A stretch of 16,357 nucleotides of DNA, taken from assembly GCA_043811005.1 (NCBI GenBank), contig JBDRNO010000276.1, forward strand, positions 1-16,357. The letters run 5' to 3'. Both the position numbers and the translations under genes were made by a program. The notes beneath the pieces were generated by a model. That model was given only the letters and a program-made list of their open reading frames with translations, did no database searches and was not told the DNA's origin. The first letter of the stretch is position 1. Each line of letters opens with the position of its first letter. The stretch comes from JBDRNO01 sp043811005 (GTDB lineage Bacteria > Bacteroidota > Bacteroidia > NORP154). Shown piece after piece: positions 6,901-13,544 of the stretch.

Positions 6901-7017
6901 GTCATTATAGGCGGACTCATAATGTCATTGCTGTTGACTTTATACGTCATTCCGACTCTATATTCTTATCTGGCAAGTAAAGGGAACAAATTACTAGATG
7001 AAGCAGATTATAAATAA
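3940..7017 (+). CDS. RND multidrug efflux pump, HAE1 (AcrB-like) inner-membrane subunit
   Basis: A 1025-residue proton-driven exporter, close to the usual HAE1 length. TM1 lies in the first 30 residues (LSIKRPVLATVFAIVVVLLGV). The porter segment 'YPSVDSPVVTVRTNYTGANAE' follows, then TM2-6 from ~338, TM7 at ~528-545, a second porter half, and TM8-12 at ~855-1010, giving the two-fold RND layout. Proton-relay residues are present: Asp401-Asp402 in GLVVDDSIVVMENI (TM4) and Lys923 in GIVTKNGILIVEFA (TM10). These match hydrophobic or amphiphilic drug pumps rather than metal pumps. The start ATG 3940 follows a GGAG, seldom strong in this phylum. The 3' end overlaps the outer-membrane factor gene by 20 bases. 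Expression may be affected by the element inserted upstream. The substrate cannot be deduced. Confidence 0.95.
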   Translation: MILSDLSIKRPVLATVFAIVVVLLGVVGYLSLGVREYPSVDSPVVTVRTNYTGANAEIIESQITEPLEERINSIDGIKVISSISTDGRSTITVEFLPEIDLNDAANDIRDKVSQAIRNLPPDADPPIVNKADANAETILSITVQSRKRGLLELTQIGNNIFKERLQTIPGVSSIRIWGEKKYAMRLELDPTKMKEFNITPMEIKDALDAQNIELPSGKIEGKETELTVRTVGRLYTPEEFDDLIIVQRNNTLIRLKDIGHARLGAETEQTILRGNGVIPMVGIALQPQPGANYIDIIDEAFRRIEIIKKDLPPDIVLDVARDKTITIRKAINEVKTTIFMAFVLVLMVIFFFLRNLRTTLIPVIMIPIALIGSFAVLYAAGFSINILSLLGLVLATGLVVDDSIVVMENIYSKIEAGMHPVKAAFEGSREVYFAVIATSVSLVCVFIPIFFMPGLTGKLFREFAMVVVGAIVISTFITLSLTPMMSSRMLKKSRRENALMRFVGKIVDSGIAGYTSSLQKILNRRWLAFLLFFLMLGSIFVIGAQLHSELAPMEDKSQLRIVSTAPEGTSFEAMDNYQEKLMHMLDTIPEKAFLLSVTSPTFRASTAANSSFVFMTLKEPSERAKSQDDLANEINLMLKELTFAQSFVIQEPTIQAGRGSMGSLPVQIVLQAPDIERLKMVLPLFMDSVENSPVFSASTLDMKFNKPEITVSIDRNKALLMGVSIANIAQTLQTFLSEQRLGYFVKDGKQYYVMAEAIKEKKDEPFDLKNISVRNASNEMITLDNLVNVGYHSRPPSLLRYNRYTSTTVQAALAPGYTLGDGIAEMKNIAAGLLDESFSTELAGSSSDFAESSKSTTIIFFFALILVYLTLAAQFESFRDPLIIMLTVPLAIAGAVITLWIFDQTLNIFSQIGMVVLIGIVTKNGILIVEFANQKRDKGMSLRQAAFEAAAQRFRPILMTSLSTVLAALPIALALGDSSSSRIPMGLVIIGGLIMSLLLTLYVIPTLYSYLASKGNKLLDEADYK

Positions 7018-8311
7018 ACTTATTACTATCATTCTCGTTTGCCTGTCTGTAAAAGGATCAGCGCAATCTTTGCAGGAATTTGTCAATGCTGCACTGGAAA
7101 GTAATTACCATATCCGGATTATGAAAAATGAAGCTGTAATAGCAGCAAACAAAAATACAGCGGGAAATGCCGGACAATTACCCACAATTGATGTCAACGG
7201 TAGTTTTTCTTCTTCGTCAAACAGTACAATACAGAAACTTGCAGATGGAACCATTCGTGGTGGGAATAGCGCTAATAATTCGAGTTTTAACCTTTCTCTT
7301 TTGGCTAACTGGACTCTTTTTGACGGATTTGGGGTTTATGCAAAAAAAGATAAGCTAGGTTACCTGGAAGAACTGGGGCAATTAAATTCGAAATTTTACA
7401 TTGAGCAGACAGTAGCCGATATCGTGATGGCATATTATCAATTGGTTTATGAGCATCAGCTAATGGACAATTACAGGCAATCGTTAAAAATTTCGGATTA
7501 TCGCTTACGACTGGAAAAGAAAAAGAAAGAATTAGGCAGTGGAAAAGGTGAAGAATATGGCATGGCGCTGGTGGATTATCAGTCCGACAGCATCCGGTTG
7601 CTTGCACAGGAGTTTACTGTTAAATCACTGGAAATTGAACTGAACCGCCTGTTGAATAATGACCTGGAAAAAGAACACAACATCCGGGACACCTTGTTTA
7701 CCAGCTTTCCCATACTGATAAAAGATTCATTGTTGAGGAGTGTTGAACACAGCAACAATCAACTGGAACAGATGCGATTAAATGAACTGATAACCGAAAC
7801 TGAATTGCGGATGGCGAGGGCGAACCGTTATCCCAAAATCGATTTGTTTGCCGGTTATCAATTCTCAAAGTCATTTTCTGAAGTAGGATTTATCAATTCA
7901 AACAGGAATTACGGTCCTGTCGTGGGCGCGAGTATCAGCTTTAACCTGTATAACGGTGGAAATACGAGCCGTGAGATCAAAAACTCAAGGATATACAATG
8001 AGAACGCATTACTCACTAAAGAGCAAATGCATAAGAACCTCAATGCAGATGCTTTAACCTTGTACAATGAATATCTTTCTGTCAGCAAACGAATTTTATT
8101 GGCAAAGAGTAATCTTGACGCTATTCACACAGTACACAACATTGCTGTGGAGCAGCTAAAAAATGGCGCCATCAACGGTTACGATTTCAGGCAAACGCAG
8201 CTGACCGTACTCTCGACAGAACTCACGTTATCACAACTTCAATTTTCCTTGAAAACAATCGAGATCAACCTGAACCGGTTAACAGGTAAGGTGGTAGCGA
8301 CTTATTTATAA
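6998..8311 (+). CDS. TolC-like outer-membrane efflux protein (OEP family)
   Basis: A 437-residue outer-membrane factor that would form the exit channel of the tripartite pump. A signal peptide (TIILVCLSVKGSA, cleavage before Gln23) precedes two alpha-helical/beta-barrel repeats. SLQEFVNAALESNYHIR is the classic OEP opening helix; LLANWTLFDGFGVYAKKDKL and GPVVGASISFNLYNGGNTSREIKNS are the paired membrane strands with their following helices; ANRYPKIDLFAGY starts the second repeat. Long charged helices (~110-250 and ~320-425) would build the periplasmic tunnel. It starts inside the pump gene (20-base overlap), indicating translational coupling, and is the last gene of the operon. No convincing terminator follows: CTTC-GTT-GAAG at 8347-8357 has only a 4-base stem and no T-run. 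Confidence 0.92.
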   Translation: MKQIINKLITIILVCLSVKGSAQSLQEFVNAALESNYHIRIMKNEAVIAANKNTAGNAGQLPTIDVNGSFSSSSNSTIQKLADGTIRGGNSANNSSFNLSLLANWTLFDGFGVYAKKDKLGYLEELGQLNSKFYIEQTVADIVMAYYQLVYEHQLMDNYRQSLKISDYRLRLEKKKKELGSGKGEEYGMALVDYQSDSIRLLAQEFTVKSLEIELNRLLNNDLEKEHNIRDTLFTSFPILIKDSLLRSVEHSNNQLEQMRLNELITETELRMARANRYPKIDLFAGYQFSKSFSEVGFINSNRNYGPVVGASISFNLYNGGNTSREIKNSRIYNENALLTKEQMHKNLNADALTLYNEYLSVSKRILLAKSNLDAIHTVHNIAVEQLKNGAINGYDFRQTQLTVLSTELTLSQLQFSLKTIEINLNRLTGKVVATYL

Positions 8312-8359
8312 GTTCAGTAATAAGAATTATCTGTTTTGTTCTCCCTTCGTTGAAGATTA

Positions 8360-8898
8360 GGTGAATGCGATAGGGGAGAGGACTTTATCAATAATACCAA
8401 ATCAGGAAAATATCATGGGGATCAATTCTTTTAACCCGATAGTTAATGAAAGGTCTAAAGTGCTTATTCTTGGCTCGATGCCCGGAAAGGATTCACTTAA
8501 TAAGAAAGAGTATTATGGAAATAAGAGGAATATGTTTTGGAATTTGATGTTCGGGATACTGAAAGCCGGGCAAACGGAAAATTACGAAGAAAAGAAAATG
8601 ATGTTGCTGAATAACAATATTGCTTTATGGGATGTGCTGGCAAGCTGTGATAGGGTAGGGAGCCAGGACAAAAACATCAAAAATGCTGCCGTAAATGATT
8701 TTGGGGCGTTTTATCGTAAATATTCTAATATTTCAGTGGTTTTCTTTAATGGAAAAAACGCATATAAATACTATCAGAAGCTTGTTGGTTTTAATAATAA
8801 AAGGATATTTAAAAGCTTGCCATCAACAAGCCCGTTGAATACCCGGTATAAATTTAATAAAAAGAAGGAAAAATGGGCAATGATCAAAGATTATTTAT
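8360..8898 (+). repeat. Direct repeat, right copy (intact)
   Basis: Full-length partner of the block at 914-1152, including the leader and the entire glycosylase gene up to the first base of its stop codon. The two copies are in the same orientation and bracket 1153-8359, which contains the DUF4160/DUF2442 pair and the efflux operon. Confidence 0.9.
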
Positions 8899-8900
8899 AA
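8415..8900 (+). CDS. Hypoxanthine (deoxyinosine)-DNA glycosylase, UDG superfamily family 6
   Basis: A 161-residue base-excision repair enzyme predicted to remove hypoxanthine, the product of adenine deamination, from DNA. The family layout is complete: an N-terminal FNPIVNERSKVLILGSMPG, then YYGNKRNMFWNLMF, ALWDVLASCDRVGSQDKNIKNA, the strand-plus-helix VVFFNGKNAYKYYQK, and the C-terminal LPSTSPLNTRY motif. In this family motif 1 lacks the usual catalytic Asp; as I recall, an Asn at position 39 is important in the characterised archaeal enzyme, and Asn39 of NKRNMFW falls there if translation starts at ATG 8415. A GTG 18 codons upstream (8361) would add residues unlike the family, so I reject it. 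A GGGGAGAGG lies 34-42 bases upstream, too far for a normal ribosome site. It follows the efflux operon on the same strand. Confidence 0.88.
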   Translation: MGINSFNPIVNERSKVLILGSMPGKDSLNKKEYYGNKRNMFWNLMFGILKAGQTENYEEKKMMLLNNNIALWDVLASCDRVGSQDKNIKNAAVNDFGAFYRKYSNISVVFFNGKNAYKYYQKLVGFNNKRIFKSLPSTSPLNTRYKFNKKKEKWAMIKDYL

Positions 8901-9203
8901 GAGTTTCCTGCCTTTTATAACATTATGTTAAATAGAAAATTGACATTCCGGGTGGAAATCCCTATACTACAAATGGCTTTCAGTTTATAGCTTTACACAA
9001 TTAAATTAAAAATAACAAAAAATATCACGATAAACCCTGCAAATAAGAACATCTGGCTAAATACACCACCATATTATGAATGCTTCCATTTGTCCTATAA
9101 TTAATATTATGTTAAATAGGATATTTCAAAATAAAGAGAGTAACTTATACAAATCCTCCCCTTTTTAAATAATATTACTCTAAATTACAAATCCAGTAAT
9201 CCT
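8901..9203. other. Convergent intergenic region with a 14-bp direct repeat
   Basis: AT-rich spacer between the ends of the glycosylase gene (plus) and the TPR gene (minus). No gene or good intrinsic terminator is visible. ATTATGTTAAATAG occurs twice in the same orientation (8922-8935 and 9106-9119). This is the only structure I see. Confidence 0.6.
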
Positions 9204-10451
9204 TCAATTCTCCAACCTCTCTTTCATCTCCTGCCATTTGTCGTCATTTCCTGTTCTGGCATAAAGGTCTTTTAATGATATTAAAGTGTTCTTATCGGTT
9301 GGATTTAACTCCAATGCTTTTTCCAAATACGGTAATGCCTTTATCATTATCTTTTCAGCTTCCTTTTTCTCATTTGCATATTTTACATTATCTTTAATTT
9401 CGCTTACTTCCTTTATTTGATTAACTCCTTCATTGAAATACAATGCTCCGAAATTGTATAAAATACTAAAATATTCATTATGTATTTTCTCTAATTGCTT
9501 TTTAAATTCATCTTCTTCCTGAGTTCCATTGGATTCTGTATATTGTTTTAAAGAATTATTATACTTGGATTCTGCCAGTTCAAGCCCTTTAATATATGCA
9601 TTTTCTCCGTTCCCGAAATCATCAAGCTGGTCATACATTGATCCCAATGCATAGTACAGGTTGTAGTTACCTTTATCTTTTTCTATTGCTATTTTCAAGC
9701 TGTTAACTGCTTCCTGGGTTTTCCCGGTTAGTATGTAATAATTGAGTTCTTCGATGACCAGGTTATTATCATCAGGGTATTGTGCTCTTCCTTGTTGAAT
9801 TATTTCAAATCCCCCGCTGGTATCATTTTCCGTTTTATAAATATTAGCTAAAAATGAAAATATCTTCGATCCTCCCCATTTTAATTCGATCAATTCCTTA
9901 TAATATCCTTTGGCTTTTTCGTATTGTTTTAGTTTTTCACAAGCCAATGCTGCATTGTAAACAGACAAGGTATCAGTAGTATTGAACATGGGCATTTTAT
10001 TTATGGATATGGAATTTTCAAAAGATGTTAAAGCGTCATCATACCTGTTTCCCGTATATTCTTTTACTCCTTTGTTTACAAACTGGATGGCACATACATG
10101 CAATCTTTTTTTTACATCTTCAATATACTTGTCTTTGTCATCAAATTCCATTATCTTTACGTAAGCAAGGTACGCTTCATTCAATGGATTGTTGTGCAGG
10201 TTCTTATAATTATCGTCTTTACTCTCATAGATCGCATGATATACTTTTCCCCTGTAATACCATGTTTTTGCCATTATGTTAGATTTCTCATTAGCAGAAG
10301 CAGAATCTATTGCATCCTTTGCTTTGTCCAATTCACCATATTTCAGGTAACTGTATGCACTAACAACTTTTGCTTTCTGAGCCATGGTTCTCGTTATGAG
10401 GAAAATAAAAAAGGAAGTTGCTATTAATAATATAATAATTGTTTTTTTCAT
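9204..10451 (-). CDS. Exported TPR-repeat protein downstream of gyrA
   Basis: A 415-residue protein with an N-terminal signal peptide (MKKTIIILLIATSFF..., cleavage after Ala24 before Gln25) followed almost entirely by tetratricopeptide-type helix pairs. Recognisable repeats include AKTWYYRGKVYHAIYE, the GVKEYTGNRYDDALTSFENSI unit, LACEKLKQYEKAKGYYKELI, YYALGSMYDQLDDFGNGENAYIKGLELA and a last pair ALPYLEKALELNPTDKNTL. TPR solenoids bind peptides or act as assembly scaffolds; here in the periplasm, with no enzymatic domain. The partner is unknown. It lies 134 bases after gyrA on the same strand but has its own good promoter (10542-10572), so it need not depend on gyrA transcription. I recall similar TPR genes next to gyrA in other Bacteroidetes, so the linkage may be conserved. 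Confidence 0.85.
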   Translation of the reverse strand: MKKTIIILLIATSFFIFLITRTMAQKAKVVSAYSYLKYGELDKAKDAIDSASANEKSNIMAKTWYYRGKVYHAIYESKDDNYKNLHNNPLNEAYLAYVKIMEFDDKDKYIEDVKKRLHVCAIQFVNKGVKEYTGNRYDDALTSFENSISINKMPMFNTTDTLSVYNAALACEKLKQYEKAKGYYKELIELKWGGSKIFSFLANIYKTENDTSGGFEIIQQGRAQYPDDNNLVIEELNYYILTGKTQEAVNSLKIAIEKDKGNYNLYYALGSMYDQLDDFGNGENAYIKGLELAESKYNNSLKQYTESNGTQEEDEFKKQLEKIHNEYFSILYNFGALYFNEGVNQIKEVSEIKDNVKYANEKKEAEKIMIKALPYLEKALELNPTDKNTLISLKDLYARTGNDDKWQEMKERLEN

Positions 10452-10541
10452 GTAAAAAGAATTTGTAATTTATTGATATTAAAAGACTTAAAACTTTGTA
10501 TTTAACTTAATACTTTAAGTGAATGATATGTTAATTGTGAA

Positions 10542-10572
10542 CAAAAATAAACTCTAACTTGGATAAACCAAA
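10542..10572 (-). promoter_or_regulatory. Bacteroidetes-type promoter of the TPR gene
   Basis: On the minus strand TTTG (10572-10569) is followed after 19 bases by TATTTTTG (10549-10542), an exact match to TTTG-N19..21-TAnnTTTG. Transcription would start near 10538, giving a leader of roughly 85 bases before ATG 10451. Confidence 0.6.
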
Positions 10573-10585
10573 ACCAAATAAGAAC

Positions 10586-13162
10586 CTAATCTTCCTTTTT
10601 GTCAGGACTTTTTTCACTATTGTTATCTTCTGGCAGTACTCCTTCTTCATCAAAATCTGCCTTTACACCAGGATCATTTTCATCAATGCTATTTTCTGCC
10701 AGCAATCCCACCTCTTCTTCCTCCTCTTTTTCAACTTTAGCGACAGCTGCAATTGAATCGTTTTCCCTGATATTAATAAGTTTAACGCCCTGTGTTGCCC
10801 TTCCCATCACTCTTAAACCCGACACAGGCAACCGTATAAGAACTCCCGATTTATTAATGATCATCAGGTCATCGGTGTCAATAGCATTTTTTATTGCAAT
10901 TAATTTGCCGGTTTTACTAGTGATATTAATTGTTTTAACGCCCTTTCCACCCCTGTTTGTTAATCTGTAATCTGCTACATTGGAGCGTTTTCCAAAGCCC
11001 TTTTCAGCAACAACAAGCACTGTCTCTTCTTCGCTTTTAACACAGATCATGCCAACGACCTCATCATTATCCTTTGCCAATCTTATTCCCCTTACCCCTG
11101 ATGCATTTCTTCCCATTGAGCGGACCTTTTCTTCATTAAAACGTATGGCATTACCGGATTTCAGTCCGAGCAGTATCTGATTGTTACCATCTGTAAGCCT
11201 GGCTTCCAACAAATGATCTTTTTCCCTAATGGTTATTGCATTAATGCCATTTTTCCTTGGTCTCGAATATGCCTCTAATGTAGTTTTCTTGATAATACCT
11301 TTTTTAGTACACAAAACAATATAATTATTATTTATGTAATCCTCATCTTTAAGGTTACGTACATTGATAAAGGCTTTTACTTTGTCATCAGGTGCAATAT
11401 TTATCATGTTTTGAATTGGTCTTCCCTTTGAGGTTTTTACTCCTTCAGGTATTTCAAAAACCCTCATCCAAAAGCATTTACCCTGTTCGGTAAAAAGCAG
11501 CATGTAATTGTGCATTGAAGCAACAAACAAGTGTTCAAGGAAATCTTCCTCTCTTGTTGTACTTCCCTTTGAACCAATCCCTCCCCTGTTCTGCCTCCTG
11601 TATTCTGTTAAAGGTGTCCTTTTAATATACCCCATATATGAAATAGTAATTACTACATCTTCATCTGCAATCATATCTTCAATCTTGAAGTCCTCGGCTG
11701 CATATGTGATTTCAGTTCTTCTGCCATCTCCATACTTATGCTTTATTTCTATCAGCTGTTCTTTAATAATATCAATACGCATATCCTCACTGCCTAACAC
11801 ATTTTTTAAATGTTCGATCAATTTCATTAATTCCCCGTGTTCATCTTTTATTTTTCCCCTCTCCAGACCTGTTAATTTTTGCAACCTCATATCCAGTATG
11901 GCTTTTGCCTGGATTTCAGTCAATTTAAACGATTTCATAAGCCCTATCTTAGCATCCTCAGGGGTTTGTGAGTTTCTGATCAGGGCTATTACAGCATCGA
12001 GATTATCAAGAGCAATAAGCAGACCTTCAAGGATATGTGCTCTTTTTTCTGCCTGGGTCAGCTCGTATTTTGTTTTTCTCACAATAACATCAAGCCGGTG
12101 TTCAACAAAATAGGTTATTATTTCCTTTATATTCAGCTGTTGAGGCCTTCCTTTTACAAGGCAGATATTGTTAATGCTAAAAGAAGATTGTAATTGGGTT
12201 TTATTATACAGGTTGTTCAGGACAACATTGGTTATTGCATCTTTCTTTAAAACATAAACAATGCGCATCCCATTTCTGTCAGACTCGTCATAAATATTGG
12301 AAATTCCATCAATTTTTTTTTCGTTTATAAGGTCGGCTGTCTTTTTGATCATTTCGGCTTTATTGATCAAATAAGGTATTTCAGTAACAATAATTCTCTC
12401 CCTGTCTTTGCTGTATTGCTCAATGTGATGTTTTGCTCTTAGCACTACCCTACCCCTTCCTGTTTCAAATGCTTGCCTGACGCCCTCATATCCGTATATA
12501 GTGCCGCCTGTAGGGAAATCAGGAGCCGTAATATATTTCATCAGTTCGGAGATGGTGATCTCCTTATTATTCATACAAGCAATTGTTGCATCAATAACCT
12601 CAGTTAGATTATGAGGGGGCATATTAGTTGCCATGCCAACAGCAATACCGGAAGCACCGTTAATTAACAGGTTTGGTATTTTGGCAGGAAGTACTGTCGG
12701 TTCGGTTAATGAATCGTCAAAGTTCAATTGAAAATCAACGGTTTCCTTGTCAATATCGGCAAGCATTTCTTCTGATATCTTTCTGAGGCGCACTTCGGTA
12801 TATCTCATAGCAGCCGGTGGATCACCGTCAACAGAGCCGAAGTTACCCTGCCCGTCAATCATTGGATACCTCAATGACCAATCCTGTGCCATACGAACCA
12901 TGGTATCGTAAACTGAAGTGTCTCCATGAGGGTGGTATTTGCCGAGGACCTCTCCTACTATTCTCGCTGATTTTTTGTGCGGGCGACCAGATAAAATACC
13001 CAGATCAAGCATCCCGTACAAAACCCTGCGGTGTACCGGCTTTAATCCGTCTCTAACATCCGGCAATGCCCTTGAAACGATTACAGACATCGAATAATCA
13101 ATGTAAGCAGACTTCATTTCCTCTTCGATGTTGACTTGAATTATTTTTTCTCCTGTTTCCAT
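10586..13162 (-). CDS. gyrA: DNA gyrase subunit A
   Basis: An 858-residue type II topoisomerase subunit that, with GyrB, introduces negative supercoils using ATP. The breakage-reunion domain is complete: VSRALPDVRDGLKPVHRRVLYGM, the quinolone-determining region HPHGDTSVYDTMVRMAQ, and the DNA-cleaving Tyr121 in AAMRYTEVRL. A coiled-coil arm and tower follow (TGLERGKIKDEHGELMKL). The C-terminal beta-pinwheel begins with a GyrA box, QNRGGIG near residue 524, which distinguishes gyrase from ParC. The pinwheel is followed by a ~45-residue acidic tail (EKEEEEEVG... to the end). Thr82 occupies the E. coli Ser83 position and Asp86 matches Asp87. It is divergent from clpC. Start ATG 13162 gives the standard N-terminus. 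Supercoiling-sensitive control is known for gyrase genes and may apply, though not shown here. Confidence 0.97.
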   Translation of the reverse strand: METGEKIIQVNIEEEMKSAYIDYSMSVIVSRALPDVRDGLKPVHRRVLYGMLDLGILSGRPHKKSARIVGEVLGKYHPHGDTSVYDTMVRMAQDWSLRYPMIDGQGNFGSVDGDPPAAMRYTEVRLRKISEEMLADIDKETVDFQLNFDDSLTEPTVLPAKIPNLLINGASGIAVGMATNMPPHNLTEVIDATIACMNNKEITISELMKYITAPDFPTGGTIYGYEGVRQAFETGRGRVVLRAKHHIEQYSKDRERIIVTEIPYLINKAEMIKKTADLINEKKIDGISNIYDESDRNGMRIVYVLKKDAITNVVLNNLYNKTQLQSSFSINNICLVKGRPQQLNIKEIITYFVEHRLDVIVRKTKYELTQAEKRAHILEGLLIALDNLDAVIALIRNSQTPEDAKIGLMKSFKLTEIQAKAILDMRLQKLTGLERGKIKDEHGELMKLIEHLKNVLGSEDMRIDIIKEQLIEIKHKYGDGRRTEITYAAEDFKIEDMIADEDVVITISYMGYIKRTPLTEYRRQNRGGIGSKGSTTREEDFLEHLFVASMHNYMLLFTEQGKCFWMRVFEIPEGVKTSKGRPIQNMINIAPDDKVKAFINVRNLKDEDYINNNYIVLCTKKGIIKKTTLEAYSRPRKNGINAITIREKDHLLEARLTDGNNQILLGLKSGNAIRFNEEKVRSMGRNASGVRGIRLAKDNDEVVGMICVKSEEETVLVVAEKGFGKRSNVADYRLTNRGGKGVKTINITSKTGKLIAIKNAIDTDDLMIINKSGVLIRLPVSGLRVMGRATQGVKLINIRENDSIAAVAKVEKEEEEEVGLLAENSIDENDPGVKADFDEEGVLPEDNNSEKSPDKKED

Positions 13163-13168
13163 TTATTG

Positions 13169-13188
13169 TTTTTTTTGATCAAAAAAAA
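13169..13188. promoter_or_regulatory. T8-GATC-A8 palindrome in the gyrA leader
   Basis: TTTTTTTTGATCAAAAAAAA is a perfect 20-bp palindrome ending six bases upstream of the gyrA start. In the mRNA it could fold into an all-A-U stem with a GAUC loop next to the start codon; in DNA the A-tracts would be bent. The sequence is certain but a regulatory role is inference. Confidence 0.4.
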
Positions 13189-13226
13189 ATAAAATATTAC
13201 TTAATAAATTATGTTAATTTAATGTT

Positions 13227-13234
13227 CAAAATTA
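13227..13234 (-). promoter_or_regulatory. Candidate -7 box of the gyrA promoter
   Basis: TAATTTTG on the minus strand matches TAnnTTTG exactly. No TTTG lies 19-21 bases upstream, only TTTA-like sequence, so the match is partial. The implied leader is about 60 bases and would include the T8-GATC-A8 palindrome. Confidence 0.35.
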
Positions 13235-13366
13235 AATAATTTTAATGAGTAAATTTAATAATATTACTCTTTATTACTAACATTTTTCTGTTAATAAAAT
13301 TAAAAAGGATTAATTTATTTTAAATAATAATATATTATTTTTGAATTTAAATAATTTCACGTACTA

Positions 13367-13406
13367 TTGTCAGTGGATTCTAACTTTATCCACTGACAAG
13401 TTTTTT
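13367..13406 (+). terminator. Intrinsic-terminator-like hairpin, plus strand, between gyrA and clpC
   Basis: TTGTCAGTGGAT (13367-13378) and ATCCACTGACAA (13388-13399) are perfect 12-base arms around a 9-base loop, followed after one G by six Ts. This is a good rho-independent terminator for rightward transcription. It lies 139 bases before clpC, with no gene upstream on that strand, so it would end either a short untranslated RNA or a prematurely stopped clpC leader. It could alternatively be a protein-binding palindrome. Confidence 0.55.
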
Positions 13407-13408
13407 AT

Positions 13409-13426
13409 AAAAACCGCTTTTAGCGG
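13409..13426 (-). terminator. Intrinsic-terminator-like hairpin, minus strand, between clpC and gyrA
   Basis: On the minus strand CCGCT (13426-13422), AAA, AGCGG (13418-13414) forms a 5-base GC-rich stem followed by five Ts (13413-13409). It faces the plus-strand hairpin and would stop leftward transcription arising from the clpC promoter side before it enters gyrA. The stem is short, so confidence is modest. Confidence 0.4.
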
Positions 13427-13464
13427 GAAAAATAAGTTTTTACAATTTTGATACAAATCGGCAG

Positions 13465-13499
13465 TTGACAGTTAACATCAACGAAATTATCGATAATTT
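13465..13499 (+). promoter_or_regulatory. clpC promoter region with a 16-bp palindrome
   Basis: AAATTATCGATAATTT (13484-13499) is a perfect palindrome, nearly extended by CAAC and GTTG on its flanks with one bulged base. It lies 45-60 bases upstream of the clpC ATG. TTGACA (13465-13470) and TATCGA (13488-13493) are 17 bases apart, like a general sigma-70 promoter, though Bacteroidetes sigma factors usually prefer other boxes. The palindrome would overlap that -10 and is a candidate operator; it is not a CIRCE element or a CtsR-type heptad repeat. Confidence 0.4.
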
Positions 13500-13544
13500 G
13501 TTGGTTTTAATAAAATTTTAAGTGCTTATTAATAGCCAAAATAA

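Larger units (their letters stand above)
13163..13544. other. Divergent gyrA-clpC spacer
   Basis: A 382-bp very AT-rich region with no protein gene. It contains, in order, a 20-bp T8-GATC-A8 palindrome, a gyrA -7 box, an imperfect pair GAGTAA/TTACTC (13246-13268 area), a plus-strand -7-like box TATTTTTG (13336-13343), two facing terminator-like hairpins (13367-13426), a TTGACA (13465-13470), and a 16-bp palindrome before clpC. Two divergent promoters alone would not need terminators, so an extra transcript or leader control is suspected. Confidence 0.7.

Noticed and set aside
8361..8414. GTG start at 8361 for the glycosylase
   Set aside because: The extra 18 residues are unlike the family N-terminus. 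ATG 8415 gives the normal length and puts the important Asn at position 39.
10586..13162. Several plus-strand reading frames of 65-201 codons inside gyrA, and minus-strand frames inside the pump gene
   Set aside because: They are antisense to strongly conserved genes, show no domains, and have low-complexity Ser/Leu/Phe-rich translations typical of shadow frames.
13163..13544. 6S RNA or tRNA in the gyrA-clpC spacer
   Set aside because: No cloverleaf, no long bulged duplex of the 6S type, and base composition is too AT-rich. Only the two terminator-like hairpins are convincing.
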